Shown one piece after another: positions 1 through 9,311 of a stretch of DNA of 64,000 bases (position 1 is its first letter; each line of letters starts with the position of its first letter). The notes below the pieces were generated by a model, which searched no databases, had not been told where the DNA came from, and saw nothing but the letters and a program-made list of their open reading frames with translations. The DNA comes from Paenibacillus glycinis (GTDB lineage Bacteria; Bacillota; Bacilli; Paenibacillales; Paenibacillaceae): positions 744,001-808,000 of the forward strand of contig NZ_JAAAMV010000001.1 of NCBI RefSeq assembly GCF_009909185.1. The letters are read 5' to 3'. Position numbers and translations under genes: made by a program.

Positions 1-71
1 GCCCGGCCGATTCCTTGCGCGCCGCCCGTCACGAGCATCGTCTTGCCGGATATGCCGAGGATGTCCGTCAC
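1..71 (-). CDS. SDR family oxidoreductase, N-terminal fragment cut by the window edge
   Basis: Only the first 23 or so codons lie in the window. Reading from a GTG, the peptide runs through a Rossmann dinucleotide-binding motif of the form TGGAQGIGR, which identifies a classical short-chain dehydrogenase/reductase. The GTG start overlaps the TGA stop of the upstream SDR gene in a GTGA arrangement, so the two genes are almost certainly translationally coupled and act in the same pathway. Substrate cannot be inferred from the fragment. The identification rests on the glycine motif alone, but its placement at the very N terminus is exactly where SDRs carry it. Confidence 0.8.
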   Translation of the reverse strand, partial: MTDILGISGKTMLVTGGAQGIGR

Positions 72-877
72 CGGGCCTTCACATCCTTCCGCTCCGCAGC
101 TTCGTAGGCGATGACAGGAATCTGGGTCGCGAGCTTGCCGCCGCTGACGTCGATCATCGTGCCGGTGATATACGATGCGAGATCCGAGGCCAGAAAGCAA
201 ATCAGGTTCGCGACGTCGTCCTTGCTGCCCCAGCGGCGAAGCGTCAGCGTATCCAGCAGGCGGTTTTGCCGCTCCTCGCTCAAATCCGCGAAATGATTCA
301 TGTCCGTCGGGATCATCCCGGGCGAGTAGCAGTTGACGGTGACGTTCCACGGTCCCAGTTCTCCGGCCAGCACGCGGGTGAATTGCTTCACGGCGGCCTT
401 GGAGGAGGCATAGGCGGCGCTTCCGTAGGCGGGCACGATCGCGGCGAAGGAAGCGGCGTTCAGGATGCGCCCCCCGTTCTGCGCTTTCATGATCGGGGCC
501 ACGGCCTTGCACATGAGGAACGTGCCCTTCAGATTGATGTCCATATTAAGGTCCCAGATCTCTTCGCCCAGCGATTCCACGACGCCGCCGCTCGCCACGC
601 CGGCATTGTTGACCAGAATATCGATTCGGCCGAAGAGGCTCTGCACCTCCCGTACAACTTCTGTTACGCGATCGGCGTCCCGAACGTCGCATAAATATTG
701 CGCGCTTGTAAATCCCTGCTCCGCGAACAGCTCGCCTACTTCGTCCAGCAGCTCCTGCCGGACGTCCAGCAAGGCCGTCTTGACGCCTTCCCGCGCCAGC
801 GTCAGCGCGATTTGCCGCCCGATGCCTCTCCCCGCCCCGGTAATGATCGCCGCTTTCCCGCTCAAATCGATAATCAT
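68..877 (-). CDS. SDR family NAD(P)-dependent oxidoreductase
   Basis: The 269-aa protein is a classical short-chain dehydrogenase. It has the TGAGRGIG cofactor loop near residue 14, the NNAG motif near residue 90 and the YASSK active-site Tyr/Lys near residue 155, ending in the ITGTMIDVSGG strand typical of sugar or polyol dehydrogenases. About 20 residues beyond the usual C terminus are atypical. The start is well supported by GAGGAGG seven bases upstream. The stop overlaps the start of a second SDR gene, and an AraC regulator is divergently transcribed 187 bp away, suggesting a small inducible sugar-oxidation operon. An acidic Asp in the second beta strand (LLDVR) favours NAD over NADP. The substrate is unknown; L-fucose-type sugars are possible given the fucose isomerase nearby, but that is inference. 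Confidence 0.9.
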   Translation of the reverse strand: MIIDLSGKAAIITGAGRGIGRQIALTLAREGVKTALLDVRQELLDEVGELFAEQGFTSAQYLCDVRDADRVTEVVREVQSLFGRIDILVNNAGVASGGVVESLGEEIWDLNMDINLKGTFLMCKAVAPIMKAQNGGRILNAASFAAIVPAYGSAAYASSKAAVKQFTRVLAGELGPWNVTVNCYSPGMIPTDMNHFADLSEERQNRLLDTLTLRRWGSKDDVANLICFLASDLASYITGTMIDVSGGKLATQIPVIAYEAAERKDVKAR

Positions 878-956
878 GAGACCGCCTCCTCGGATTCGCT
901 TGACTCGGTTCCCTGCAAGAGCCGCGCGTTCATGCGCCGTCTCGCCCTTCCTGCAC

Positions 957-987
957 GTGCATGCACTTGTAAAGGAATGCGCTTACA
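957..987. promoter_or_regulatory. Candidate operator region between the divergent SDR and AraC genes
   Basis: The 187-bp divergent gap contains a perfect 10-bp palindrome GTGCATGCAC and, directly after it, a TGTAA/TTACA inverted repeat with a 10-bp spacer. Such symmetry between a regulator and its divergent target is where an AraC-type or CcpA-type protein would bind. No convincing -35/-10 pair was assigned, so this is only a candidate. Confidence 0.3.
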
Positions 988-1064
988 TGTTACCATTCTG
1001 CTGACCGCCTTGGATTTACATTAAAATGACCGTTTTTTGGACTTTTCCGTAATTCTAACGTACG

Positions 1065-1970
1065 GTGGTGATGCGTTTGGAAGCTTCCCCTTTTGCCGTT
1101 CCGAGACCCTGCGCCCTGCGCGATTTGTCGCCCGTCGTTCATTGGGCCCGGCATCATGTCCGGACGCCGTCCTTTCATTGGAAGCGGCGGATCTACGACT
1201 TCGAGCTGCTCTTCGTCAAGCACGGGGAGATCCTGGCCACGATCGGAGACGAACGGCATTCGGCCGGAGCCGGGACGCTGCTCGTGCTTCCTCCTTGGAC
1301 GCCGCATGCCGTCGTCATCCGTTCGGAGCCGCACGCGGAGCTGCTCGGCGTTCATTTTGACTTTTTCGACGGGGCGGCCGCCGGCCACGACATCATCGTC
1401 GACGAAGGCCAGATCAACCCGCTCGCCTTCAGCGCCGTTCCCTATACGTTCGATAAGCCGCTGCTCGCGAAGCTATATTATCCCAACGTCTCGGCGCGGA
1501 TCGTTTCCCTGCTCGAGGGCGTCATCCAAGAATGGCAGGAACGGCTGCCGGGCTACGATGCGGCCTGCAAGGCCATGCTGCTCCAGCTCTTCACCTTGCT
1601 CGTCCGGCCGGGCAGCGAGTCCGCGAGACGGCCGCATCCGAAATACGAACAGCCGCTCTTCGCGCTGACGGATGAAATCCGGCGTCACTACAGCCGCAGA
1701 TGGTCAAGCGCGGAGATGGCCAAATTCCTGCTCGTGCACGAGGATTACATGAGCCGGCAGTTCAAAGCGCTGATGGGCGTCGGGCCGAACAAGTTCGTCC
1801 AATCCGTCCGCCATCAGGAAGCCAAACGGCTGCTCCGCGAAACCGACCATACGATCGAACGGATATCCGCCGAGGTCGGCTACGAGGACTTTCATTATTT
1901 CAGCCGGATCTTCAAACGGTGGGAAGGGATGACCGCGCTGCAGTTCCGGAAGCTGACGCGCACGATCTAG
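1065..1970 (+). CDS. AraC family transcriptional regulator with N-terminal cupin-like domain
   Basis: The 301-aa protein has an N-terminal sugar-binding cupin region (FELLFVKHGEILATIGDE and the following PWTPH motif, roughly residues 45-95) and a C-terminal double helix-turn-helix of the AraC/XylS type from about residue 200. There the second HTH ends in the signature DFHYFSRIFKRWEGMTALQFR. It is divergent from the SDR pair and probably senses the sugar they oxidise. The start is uncertain: GTG, GTG and ATG lie in consecutive codons with no strong ribosome binding site, so the protein could begin two codons later. It is soluble, unlike the membrane-bound AraC regulator further along the window. 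Confidence 0.88.
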   Translation: MVMRLEASPFAVPRPCALRDLSPVVHWARHHVRTPSFHWKRRIYDFELLFVKHGEILATIGDERHSAGAGTLLVLPPWTPHAVVIRSEPHAELLGVHFDFFDGAAAGHDIIVDEGQINPLAFSAVPYTFDKPLLAKLYYPNVSARIVSLLEGVIQEWQERLPGYDAACKAMLLQLFTLLVRPGSESARRPHPKYEQPLFALTDEIRRHYSRRWSSAEMAKFLLVHEDYMSRQFKALMGVGPNKFVQSVRHQEAKRLLRETDHTIERISAEVGYEDFHYFSRIFKRWEGMTALQFRKLTRTI

Positions 1971-2090
1971 CGCGGTACGTGCAGCATGGGACTGTCCGGG
2001 CATCCGGCCGTTCGGCACGATTCGGCGACAACGAATATGATGCGGCGCGATCCGACCGGTGTTGACGGCCGAGCACGCCGCCCACAGCGA

Positions 2091-2127
2091 CAAAAGGCCT
2101 GCTTCGCGACGCGAAGCAGGCCTTTTG
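2091..2127 (+). terminator. Intrinsic terminator of the AraC gene, symmetrical
   Basis: A perfect 17-bp inverted repeat with a three-base loop (arm CAAAAGGCCTGCTTCGC) follows the AraC stop by about 120 bp. Both arms end in an A/T run, so it could terminate in both directions. The rest of the roughly 300-bp gap up to the GH43 gene shows no gene. Confidence 0.8.
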
Positions 2128-2276
2128 TCGAAAATGCAGGTCAGAGGAAGAAAAAAGCGGGTCCGGGGAAAAAGAAGTACGAAGGAATAAAACAGCTCTC
2201 ACGACGGCTTATTAATAGAAGAAAACTTTTCTTCACAAGCGTGTATCCCGCGCTGAAGAGTTCGAAGATTCGCGGC

Positions 2277-3167
2277 CTACCAGGCGTTCGTCATCGTCAC
2301 CGGCGCGATCGCGCCGCCGTCGATGTCCATCCGGTCGATGCACAGCACGCGGCTGCCGGGATCCGTGTCGCCGATGATGCGGCGGTGATAGACGATCAGC
2401 CATTCGCCGCTCTCCGGCAGATGCAAGTAACCGTGATGCCCGGGGCCTTCGGCGATCGGCTCCTGACGCTGCAGCACCGTTCCTTTCGGCGCGAACGGGC
2501 CGAGCGGGCTGTCGCTGACGCCGTAATCGACGCTGTAGGTGCCGTTCGTCCAGCCGCCCTTGGACCACATGAAGTAGTACAAGCCGTCTTTCTTGACCAT
2601 GCACGGTCCTTCCACGTAGCCCTCCGGCGTAATGCTGCGATGCAGCTCGCCGTTCTCGAACGGGACGAAGCCCGTTATATCCTCGTTCATCTTGGCGACG
2701 TTGCAATGGCTCCAGCCGCCGTAATACAGATAGATCGTCCCGTCGTCGTCCTTGAACAGATGCGCGTCGATCGGCTGGGCGCCGTGAATGAAGCGGTCGA
2801 TCAGCGGCTTGCCCAAATAACCGCGGAAAGGGCCTTCCGGCGTATCGGACACCGCGATTTCCAGCCCGCCGACCGCCTCGTCGTTCTGAATGTCGTTGGA
2901 CGCGAACACGAGGTAATAGCGGCCCTTGCTCTCGATGATCGTCGGCGCCCACACCGCCCGCCATATCCAAGAGAAATCCTCCATCGCGATGATGCCTTCG
3001 TGCTTCTCCCAGCTGACGAGATCGGCGGAACTGAAGGCGTCCAGGTTCATTTGTTTCGTATACTCCGTGATCGATCGGGTCGCGTAGATCCAATGGCGGC
3101 CTTCATACGTTCTCGCCTCGGGATCGGCGTAAAAGCCGGGTACGATGGGATTGACGATGCCTCTCAA
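2277..3167 (-). CDS. Glycoside hydrolase family 43 protein, cytoplasmic
   Basis: The 296-aa protein is a single-domain five-bladed-propeller glycosidase of family GH43, which contains beta-xylosidases, alpha-L-arabinofuranosidases and arabinanases. The N-terminal NPIVPGFYADPEA segment carries the general-base Asp. WAPTI and QPIDAHLFKDDDG match the middle blades, and VEGPCMVKKDG carries the candidate general-acid Glu near residue 165. There is no signal peptide, so it acts on imported oligosaccharides. It is the last gene of the LacI - fucose isomerase - GH116 - GH43 run, all on the same strand, but a 275-bp gap with a possible terminator separates it from GH116, so it may have its own promoter. 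The exact substrate is not predictable from sequence. Confidence 0.87.
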   Translation of the reverse strand: MRGIVNPIVPGFYADPEARTYEGRHWIYATRSITEYTKQMNLDAFSSADLVSWEKHEGIIAMEDFSWIWRAVWAPTIIESKGRYYLVFASNDIQNDEAVGGLEIAVSDTPEGPFRGYLGKPLIDRFIHGAQPIDAHLFKDDDGTIYLYYGGWSHCNVAKMNEDITGFVPFENGELHRSITPEGYVEGPCMVKKDGLYYFMWSKGGWTNGTYSVDYGVSDSPLGPFAPKGTVLQRQEPIAEGPGHHGYLHLPESGEWLIVYHRRIIGDTDPGSRVLCIDRMDIDGGAIAPVTMTNAW

Positions 3168-3322
3168 CTTGGTATTCCTCCCAGAATCGGATAATTGTAC
3201 TCCCCGTGATTATACGTAGCCGCGGCAGAGCTTGTCCATGCCGATCTGCGCGAATCCGCATTACGGTACATCATACAGGAAGGAAAGCCGAACCTGGCGC
3301 GTCCGACCGCAACGCGGCTAAA

Positions 3323-3353
3323 GACCGTTCCGGGCAATGGCCGCGAAACGGTC
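3323..3353 (-). terminator. Possible terminator between GH116 and GH43
   Basis: A 7-bp stem (GACCGTT/AACGGTC) with a GC-rich loop is followed on the minus strand by a short T run. The T tract is weak, so partial readthrough into GH43 is likely. Nothing else is seen in this gap. Confidence 0.35.
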
Positions 3354-3442
3354 CGAGCGAACAGCGATGCCAGGAGGCTCACGGCTCGCGAGTGCGAACT
3401 CCCCTGCCTCGAAGCTGCGCCTCCGGCAGCATGCTCCGAAAG

Positions 3443-5902
3443 TTACAGCCGAATCGCCTGGCCGCAAGCATGGACGACTACGCCGCTCATGTCCCCGCCG
3501 AGCACGTCCACGCCGAAGCTCCATTCGCCGGTGGCGGGATCTTTGGCCTGGCGGTAGACGCCCCAGCCGCGGCCCGTGCTCCAGAACGTCCGATAATCGT
3601 CCGCCGGCCGAACGGGTTCGAACGACATGCTGCCCGCCGCCATATCGAACCGGAAGCCGGTCAGCGCGATCAAGAGCCCCCAGCTCGACATCGATCTGGC
3701 GTAGTGATGGCCGCATTCCACCTCGTTCCACGGATTGCGCCGGTAGCCGTCCTGCCTGTCGCGGACCGCTTTCACGATCGTCAGGCCCTCGTCGACGAAG
3801 CCCTCGTAGATAAGATTCGTCGCCACCTGGTATTCGATGCCGGTCCATATCTCGTCGGAGTAGACGAACGGAAGCTTCGGCCGCCCGCCGTTCGGCCAGG
3901 AGCAGAGCACGAGTCCTTGCTCGTCGTGCAGGGCATAGACCCGCTGGCAGTTGACGTGATCATTGAGATCGGACTTGTAGTTGTAGCGGAAAACGGCCTG
4001 GATCGCGCTCTTCAGCCGGTCTTCTTCCATCAAGTGGCCGAGCCCGTACAGATGCGCCAGCTGCTGGCCGAGCAGCTGATCGGACAAGCAGCCGATGCCA
4101 TGCTGATATTTGTAGGCGTTAACGTCATCCAGCACCTGTACGAAATATTCTCCGTTCCAGGTCAGCTCGCCGAGCCGCTTCGAGCCGCGCGACCAGGCGC
4201 TGCCGTATCGCTCCGCCGCTTCGGCATCCCCGAGGCCCACGGCCATCGCTTCGCCGGCCTTCAACGCCCCGAGCAACATGAAGCCCGTCAGCGGATTCGG
4301 CCCGTAAAATTCGATGTCGTACGTATTATGCTGCTCGCCTTCCATGACCCCGTCGCCGTCGAGATCCCAATGCGGCAGGGCGAAATCCAGTGCAAGCTTC
4401 ACGTTCGGCCATAGCTCCCGCAGGAAATCCCCGTCGCCGGACAGCTTCCACTCCCGGAATACGCGCATGACCGAGCCAAGCTGGCCGTCCGCCGCGGCAG
4501 GCCCGGCGCTCTCGCCCCAGCGCCATTCGCAGCCGAACATCCGCATCGCGCGGAAAGCCATCTTGCCGGCGGCGTCGACTTCCTCCAGAAACTCGACGCG
4601 GCGCATGGTTCTCTCGAGCGTCGGGTACAAGAACGCCAGCGTTTGCTCGTAGTTCCACACATGCGTGCAGCTGCCGTCGCAGGAGCCGCCGTCGTCGAAC
4701 GTGCCTTCGTAGCCGAGAAATTTGCCGTTCTCGAGCCAGAAGCAGGTCGTGCTCCGCAGCACGGGCATGTTGCCGGCCATGGCGTCGACGACTTCGGCCG
4801 GCAGCGACGAGTCGAACAGCGCGTCCCGGAACGCGGACGTCCGCTCGCGAAGGCCCTCCAGGCCGCGCAGCAGATACGCGCCCGCCTCCCATGAATCCGC
4901 GAACCGCGTCGCATAATGATTGCGGATCGTCTCGTGCCCCGGGCGGACATCCTTGATGTCGTCGGACCAACCGTTGAGCCGGTTCGGGAAGAACCAGGAC
5001 AGCACGAACGGGAACGACTTGGTCTCGCCCGGCTGGAGCGTCTCGACGATGCCGAGGGAGCCCGTGTCGGTGCGATGCTCCTCCGAAGGGGTTTCGTACC
5101 CGAGATCCGTCAGCCTGCCGTCGGCGACGAAATCGTCCCAGAACTCTTGCAGGAAGTCGTACCACGCGCCGCGCAGCCAAGCCCGCTTCACGGTCAGGCC
5201 AGACGCCGTGGTCAGGAGCGACAGATTGCCGAAATCCAGGTCGCCCGGCGCCCATTTCTCGGAGGAGAAATAGAGTCCCGAGATGTCCGCAACCTGCCGG
5301 AACGCGTTTATGTTCCGCCCGCAGGGCATCGCATGATGCAAATTGCCGAACTTGTCGTACTTCAAGCCGCCGACCGGGTTGATGAGCGAGCCCGCGATGA
5401 CGACCTCCGCGGGACGATCGCCCGTGTTCGTGACGCGGTATGTCAGGGAGGCGCCCGGAATGCCCGAATTCTCGGGATCGAGCGGCATCATCGGCGTGAA
5501 CGCCTCCAGCTCGACCTGCACCGGAAGCTCGGCGTCGCGGAAGACGACGCGCGCCATCGGGTACGTGCCGATCAGCTCGGACTCTTCGAAGCGCGGAAGA
5601 CCCGCGCCCGTGAGCGGATGGTACCCGTGCGACAGCGCGTGCGGCGGCAGCAGCTTGGACTCCAGCACCTTGGCGACCGGCTGCCCGCCCTCCTGCTCGA
5701 CGCGAATCGCGAAAAACGTGTTGGGCATGTAAGTGCCTTTGGCCGGCTGGTTGAAAATCTCCCAATCCCGCAGCTCGCCTCGGCTGCCGAGCGATATGTT
5801 GCCCGTGCCGATGCCCCCGAGCGGGAAGAGCGCCTCCCTGGCGTCGCCCGAATACGTGCGTTGGCCGCGGCCGGCCCGAACCTGTTCCTTCGTCTCGATC
5901 AT
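3443..5902 (-). CDS. GH116-family glycosidase (GBA2-like)
   Basis: The 819-aa protein resembles GH116, the family of bacterial beta-glucosidases/beta-xylosidases and eukaryotic GBA2. The N-terminal domain opens with FPLGGIGTGNISLG and RGELRDWEIFNQP, hallmarks of the family's beta-sandwich. The C-terminal (alpha/alpha)6 barrel contains the HNTYDIEFYGPNPLTG stretch, whose Asp near residue 527 is the expected acid/base, and a CTHVWNYEQ segment near residue 414 in the region of the nucleophile. There is no signal peptide, so the substrate is an imported glycoside. The reading frame is open for 61 more codons upstream, but the ATG chosen here has an AAGGTG ribosome binding site at good spacing and family-like sequence begins just after it. 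It follows fucose isomerase by 196 bp. Confidence 0.88.
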   Translation of the reverse strand: MIETKEQVRAGRGQRTYSGDAREALFPLGGIGTGNISLGSRGELRDWEIFNQPAKGTYMPNTFFAIRVEQEGGQPVAKVLESKLLPPHALSHGYHPLTGAGLPRFEESELIGTYPMARVVFRDAELPVQVELEAFTPMMPLDPENSGIPGASLTYRVTNTGDRPAEVVIAGSLINPVGGLKYDKFGNLHHAMPCGRNINAFRQVADISGLYFSSEKWAPGDLDFGNLSLLTTASGLTVKRAWLRGAWYDFLQEFWDDFVADGRLTDLGYETPSEEHRTDTGSLGIVETLQPGETKSFPFVLSWFFPNRLNGWSDDIKDVRPGHETIRNHYATRFADSWEAGAYLLRGLEGLRERTSAFRDALFDSSLPAEVVDAMAGNMPVLRSTTCFWLENGKFLGYEGTFDDGGSCDGSCTHVWNYEQTLAFLYPTLERTMRRVEFLEEVDAAGKMAFRAMRMFGCEWRWGESAGPAAADGQLGSVMRVFREWKLSGDGDFLRELWPNVKLALDFALPHWDLDGDGVMEGEQHNTYDIEFYGPNPLTGFMLLGALKAGEAMAVGLGDAEAAERYGSAWSRGSKRLGELTWNGEYFVQVLDDVNAYKYQHGIGCLSDQLLGQQLAHLYGLGHLMEEDRLKSAIQAVFRYNYKSDLNDHVNCQRVYALHDEQGLVLCSWPNGGRPKLPFVYSDEIWTGIEYQVATNLIYEGFVDEGLTIVKAVRDRQDGYRRNPWNEVECGHHYARSMSSWGLLIALTGFRFDMAAGSMSFEPVRPADDYRTFWSTGRGWGVYRQAKDPATGEWSFGVDVLGGDMSGVVVHACGQAIRL

Positions 5903-6098
5903 GGATGACACCTTCGCTTTCCGTTGTATGGGATGAATGCGATTAATCGTCCCGCGCCTTGCGGGATAAGAAGCGGTCTGCCGGCTGCTCCGCAGGCACC
6001 GGCCGCCGCCAGCATGCTGCGTCCCGAGGCAGGACGGGCTGTCGGCTCCATGACTGCGCCGAGAAGGACGCGATCTCTCTTGCAACGCATGCTTGCTA

Positions 6099-7889
6099 TT
6101 AGCGGTACAGCGGTCCCAGCGCTTGGCACGCCCGGAAATCCGCGCCGACCGGATCCATGCCGCCGAACGCGCTCCACATGCTCGGACGGAACACGCGGTC
6201 CTCCGCGACGTTATGCATGCTGACCGGAATGCGCAGCATGGACGCCAGCGTCAGCAGCTCGCCGCCGATGTGCCCGTAGCTGACCGCCGCATGGTTGGAG
6301 CCCCAATTGTTCATGACGGCATATACATCCTTGAACAATCCCTCGCCCGTCAGGTTCGGCACGAACCAGGTCGTCGGCCAGGTCGGGTTGCTGCGCCGGT
6401 CCAGCTTGTCGTGCACGTCGTCCGGCAGCTCGACCGTGTAACCTTCCGCCAGCTGCAGGACGGGCCCGAGACCCGCGACCAGGTTGATCCGCGCCATCGT
6501 GACCGGCATGCCCGCGCGCGTCGTGAAATCCGTCGAGAAGCCGCCGCCGCGGAAGAAATCGACCGCCGGGCTCCAGCGGGTCGCTTCCAGGCAGGCTTCG
6601 ACCTCCTGCTCCGCGATGTCCCAGAACGGCTTCATCGCCGGCTCGCCGCCGATCGTCTGGCGGCCGGTGCCGTCGAGCGCCGCCGGCCCGGAATTGATCA
6701 GATGAATGATGCCGCCCGCCGCCCGGCCTTCCAGCCGATGCCCCGTTACCCGCTTCACCGCATCCGGACTCCAGTAGGTGCGCACGTCCGCGAAGATCTG
6801 CGCCGCATCGGTCAACAGGTGCCCGAACAGCATCGTGATGCCATTGAGCGTATCGTTCTCCGTCGCCAGCATGAACGGCTCGCGGATGCCGTTCCAATCG
6901 AAGGAAGACGTCAGCATCGCTTCCATGAAGTCGCCGTTCGGGAAAAAGTCCGTCCATGCGCGCTGGCCTTGGAACCCGGCGGCGATCGCGTTATGGCCGA
7001 GCGCTTCCTCGCCGTAGCCGATGTCGTCCAGCTTCGGATTGCCGATCATCAGGTCGCGCGCGATCAGCGCCATCTTCACGACGGTTTCCCAGTCGCCCGC
7101 CTGCTGCTCGGCCGTCCGGCGCAAATGCTCCGGATTGACCTCGGCGCCAGGCTTGCAGTTCGCCTTCGTCCAAGCCAAGGCGCGCTCGTACTCGGCACGG
7201 TCGTAGATGCCGAGCTCCATGCGCCGCACGAATTCCGTCATGTCCACGTATTCGTTGCGAATGCCGAGGAAACGCTGGAAGAATGACTCGTCGACGATGC
7301 AGCCGGCGATGCCCATGGACACCGAGCCCATCGACAAGTAGGACTTGCCCTGCATCGTCGCGACGGCCAGCCCGGCCTTGGCAAACTGCAGCAGCTTCGC
7401 CTGCACGTCCGGCGTGATCGTCGTATCCCCGATATCCTGGACGTCGCGGCCGTAGATCGAGAACGCCGGGAGTCCCTTCTGGTTGTGGGCGCCAAGCGCC
7501 GCGGCCAGATACACCGCGCCCGGACGCTCCGTTCCGTTGAAGCCCCAAATCGCTTTCGGCCGCGTCGGGTGGGCGTCCATCGTTTCGGTCGGATAACACC
7601 AGGACGGCGTGACCGAGATGGTCAGGCCGACGCCCGCCCGCGCGAACTTCTCCTCCGCCCGCGCCGCTTCGGCCACGCCGCCGATGCAGGTATCGGCAAT
7701 GACGCATTCGACGGGCATGCCGTTGCTGTGTCTCAGATTTTCCGACAGGAACGCGGCGGCGCCGCGCGCCATCTCCATCGTCACCTCTTCGAGCGATTCG
7801 CGGATGCCGCCGCGGCGGCCGTCGATGATCGGCCGAATGCCGATCGCCGGCAGGCTGCCCTGCAGCCGGTTGCCGATATGGATGTCCAT
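6099..7889 (-). CDS. fucI: L-fucose isomerase
   Basis: The 596-aa protein matches E. coli FucI almost end to end in recalled sequence: [19 protein letters not shown] at the start, [55 protein letters not shown] and the PLYR end. The metal-binding residues expected from FucI are present: Glu in ATENDTLNG near residue 344, Asp in [10 protein letters not shown] near residue 368, and His in NWGSNH near the C terminus. It interconverts L-fucose and L-fuculose (also D-arabinose) in the cytoplasm. The start was placed at the ATG six bases after AAGGA; an in-frame ATG two codons earlier abuts the ribosome binding site. It lies 57 bp after the LacI gene and is probably cotranscribed with it. No fuculokinase or aldolase gene is visible in this window. 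Confidence 0.95.
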   Translation of the reverse strand: MDIHIGNRLQGSLPAIGIRPIIDGRRGGIRESLEEVTMEMARGAAAFLSENLRHSNGMPVECVIADTCIGGVAEAARAEEKFARAGVGLTISVTPSWCYPTETMDAHPTRPKAIWGFNGTERPGAVYLAAALGAHNQKGLPAFSIYGRDVQDIGDTTITPDVQAKLLQFAKAGLAVATMQGKSYLSMGSVSMGIAGCIVDESFFQRFLGIRNEYVDMTEFVRRMELGIYDRAEYERALAWTKANCKPGAEVNPEHLRRTAEQQAGDWETVVKMALIARDLMIGNPKLDDIGYGEEALGHNAIAAGFQGQRAWTDFFPNGDFMEAMLTSSFDWNGIREPFMLATENDTLNGITMLFGHLLTDAAQIFADVRTYWSPDAVKRVTGHRLEGRAAGGIIHLINSGPAALDGTGRQTIGGEPAMKPFWDIAEQEVEACLEATRWSPAVDFFRGGGFSTDFTTRAGMPVTMARINLVAGLGPVLQLAEGYTVELPDDVHDKLDRRSNPTWPTTWFVPNLTGEGLFKDVYAVMNNWGSNHAAVSYGHIGGELLTLASMLRIPVSMHNVAEDRVFRPSMWSAFGGMDPVGADFRACQALGPLYR

Positions 7890-7946
7890 GTTCATTCCTT
7901 CTTTCGTACCGAGTTGAATTGCCTTCGCAAGACGAATCAATGGCCG

Positions 7947-8954
7947 TCAATGCATTTGTTTGATTTCATGGCGGAAAATCTCGTTCGCCGGCTCATGCGC
8001 CCCGTTCTCCCCGCGGATGCGGCGCAGCAAAATCTCGCCGGCCCGAAGCCCCATTTCGTAGGGCGCCTGATCCACGTAATAGAGCCTCGGCTCCTTCAGG
8101 AGCTGACCCGCCTCCACTTCGCCGAAGGACGCGACGGCCATGTCGCCGGGAATCCGCAGACCGCCTCGCACCAGCTCCAGCAGCACGCCGTGGCTCATGC
8201 GGTTGTTCAGGGACACGATGGCCGTCGGCCGCTCCTTCTCCCGCAGAAACCGTCGAACCGCCCTCATTCCGCCCTCCGTGGAGAAATCCCCGCTGTACAG
8301 CAGCAGCTTATCTTCCACGCCGCGCTCCTTCAACGCCCGAAGCACGCCTTCCAACCGTTCGCGCCCCGTGCTGACCCGCGTCAGGCCGTTCACGATGCCG
8401 ATACGGACATGACCGTCGTCCAGCAGCGCCCGCGTCAGATCGTACGCGCAGCTCGCGTTGTCCTCCGCCACCAAATCCAGCGCAGGCGTCTCGCCGCCCG
8501 CTTCCAGCCGCCGGTCGATCAAGACGATCCGCTGCCCGTTGCCGATCAGGGCGTCGATGGCCGCCGCGCTGCCGCCGGAGGTCGCCAGCACGATCGCGTC
8601 GACGCGTTTCTCGTGCAGCAGCTGCAGCAGTCTCGTTTCCTTCTCCGGCGCCTCGTCGGAGCTGCAGAAGAGCAATTGAAAGCCTTCCGGCCCGACGACG
8701 TCCTCGATGCCCCTGGAAATGCCCATGAAGTACGGATTGGAAATATCCGGCGCGATGACGCCGATCATGAACGTCTTATCCTGCTTCAAGCTTCGGGCGA
8801 TCGCGCTGGGCTGGTAATTCAGCTTGGCGATGGCGGCGAATACGCGTTCTTTTACTTCCGGGCTGACGTAACCGTTGTCGTTCAGCACGCGGGACACGGT
8901 AGCCGTCGATACGTCGGCCTCGGCCGCGACTTGTTTGATTGTTGCTTTGGACAA
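7947..8954 (-). CDS. LacI family transcriptional regulator of the fucose cluster
   Basis: The 335-aa protein starts with the LacI/GalR helix-turn-helix (ATIKQVAAEADVSTATVSRVLN), a hinge helix (YQPSAIARSLK) and a periplasmic-binding-protein-like sugar sensor. The start is a TTG: GAGGTG lies eight bases upstream, and the protein then begins exactly at the family's usual N terminus. It heads the fucI, GH116, GH43 gene run and its own promoter carries two abutting palindromes, consistent with autorepression relieved by a sugar. The ligand is unknown; an L-fucose-related compound is the natural guess. Confidence 0.92.
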   Translation of the reverse strand: MSKATIKQVAAEADVSTATVSRVLNDNGYVSPEVKERVFAAIAKLNYQPSAIARSLKQDKTFMIGVIAPDISNPYFMGISRGIEDVVGPEGFQLLFCSSDEAPEKETRLLQLLHEKRVDAIVLATSGGSAAAIDALIGNGQRIVLIDRRLEAGGETPALDLVAEDNASCAYDLTRALLDDGHVRIGIVNGLTRVSTGRERLEGVLRALKERGVEDKLLLYSGDFSTEGGMRAVRRFLREKERPTAIVSLNNRMSHGVLLELVRGGLRIPGDMAVASFGEVEAGQLLKEPRLYYVDQAPYEMGLRAGEILLRRIRGENGAHEPANEIFRHEIKQMH

Positions 8955-8980
8955 ACCTCATTCACCTCTAAATAGGTTGT

Positions 8981-9004
8981 GTAACCGTTTACGTAATCGA
9001 TTAC
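8981..9004 (-). promoter_or_regulatory. Two abutting LacI-type operators
   Basis: A near-palindrome GTAACCGTTTAC is directly followed by a perfect palindrome GTAATCGATTAC, both centred on CpG as LacI/GalR sites usually are. They lie about 25-50 bp upstream of the LacI start codon, so binding would block initiation of the whole fucose operon. Confidence 0.7.
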
Positions 9005-9170
9005 ACGATGAGGGTACAACGATTGGCGTTTACTGTCAATCCCTAATCGTTCGACAATCAACAGCGTCCCGCCTGGCAGGCTTCCGTTAACCAACCGGAC
9101 AACTGGAGATCCAATCAAGCAAATCCGCCGACTGCGGCGAACATCATTATGAAGAAAAGGAAAACGCCTA

Positions 9171-9208
9171 AATATTCCTTGACAGGAATATTCCGAATTG
9201 GGTATATT
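9171..9208 (+). promoter_or_regulatory. Sigma-A promoter with the -35 box inside an inverted repeat
   Basis: A consensus TTGACA is flanked on both sides by a perfect inverted repeat, AATATTCC and GGAATATT. The right arm also belongs to a second palindrome, GGAATATTCC. A TATATT -10 box follows with an 18-bp spacer. It sits about 100 bp upstream of the SRPBCC gene, and the symmetry predicts control by a dimeric repressor. Confidence 0.7.
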
Positions 9209-9311
9209 GATAGTGGAAGCACGGCCGACGACAAATATCGGCAGGCAAAACATCATGATTTCGTTTCGGTTAGCGGGCTGCGCCCATTCCATTCATTTAG
9301 GAGGCATTATA

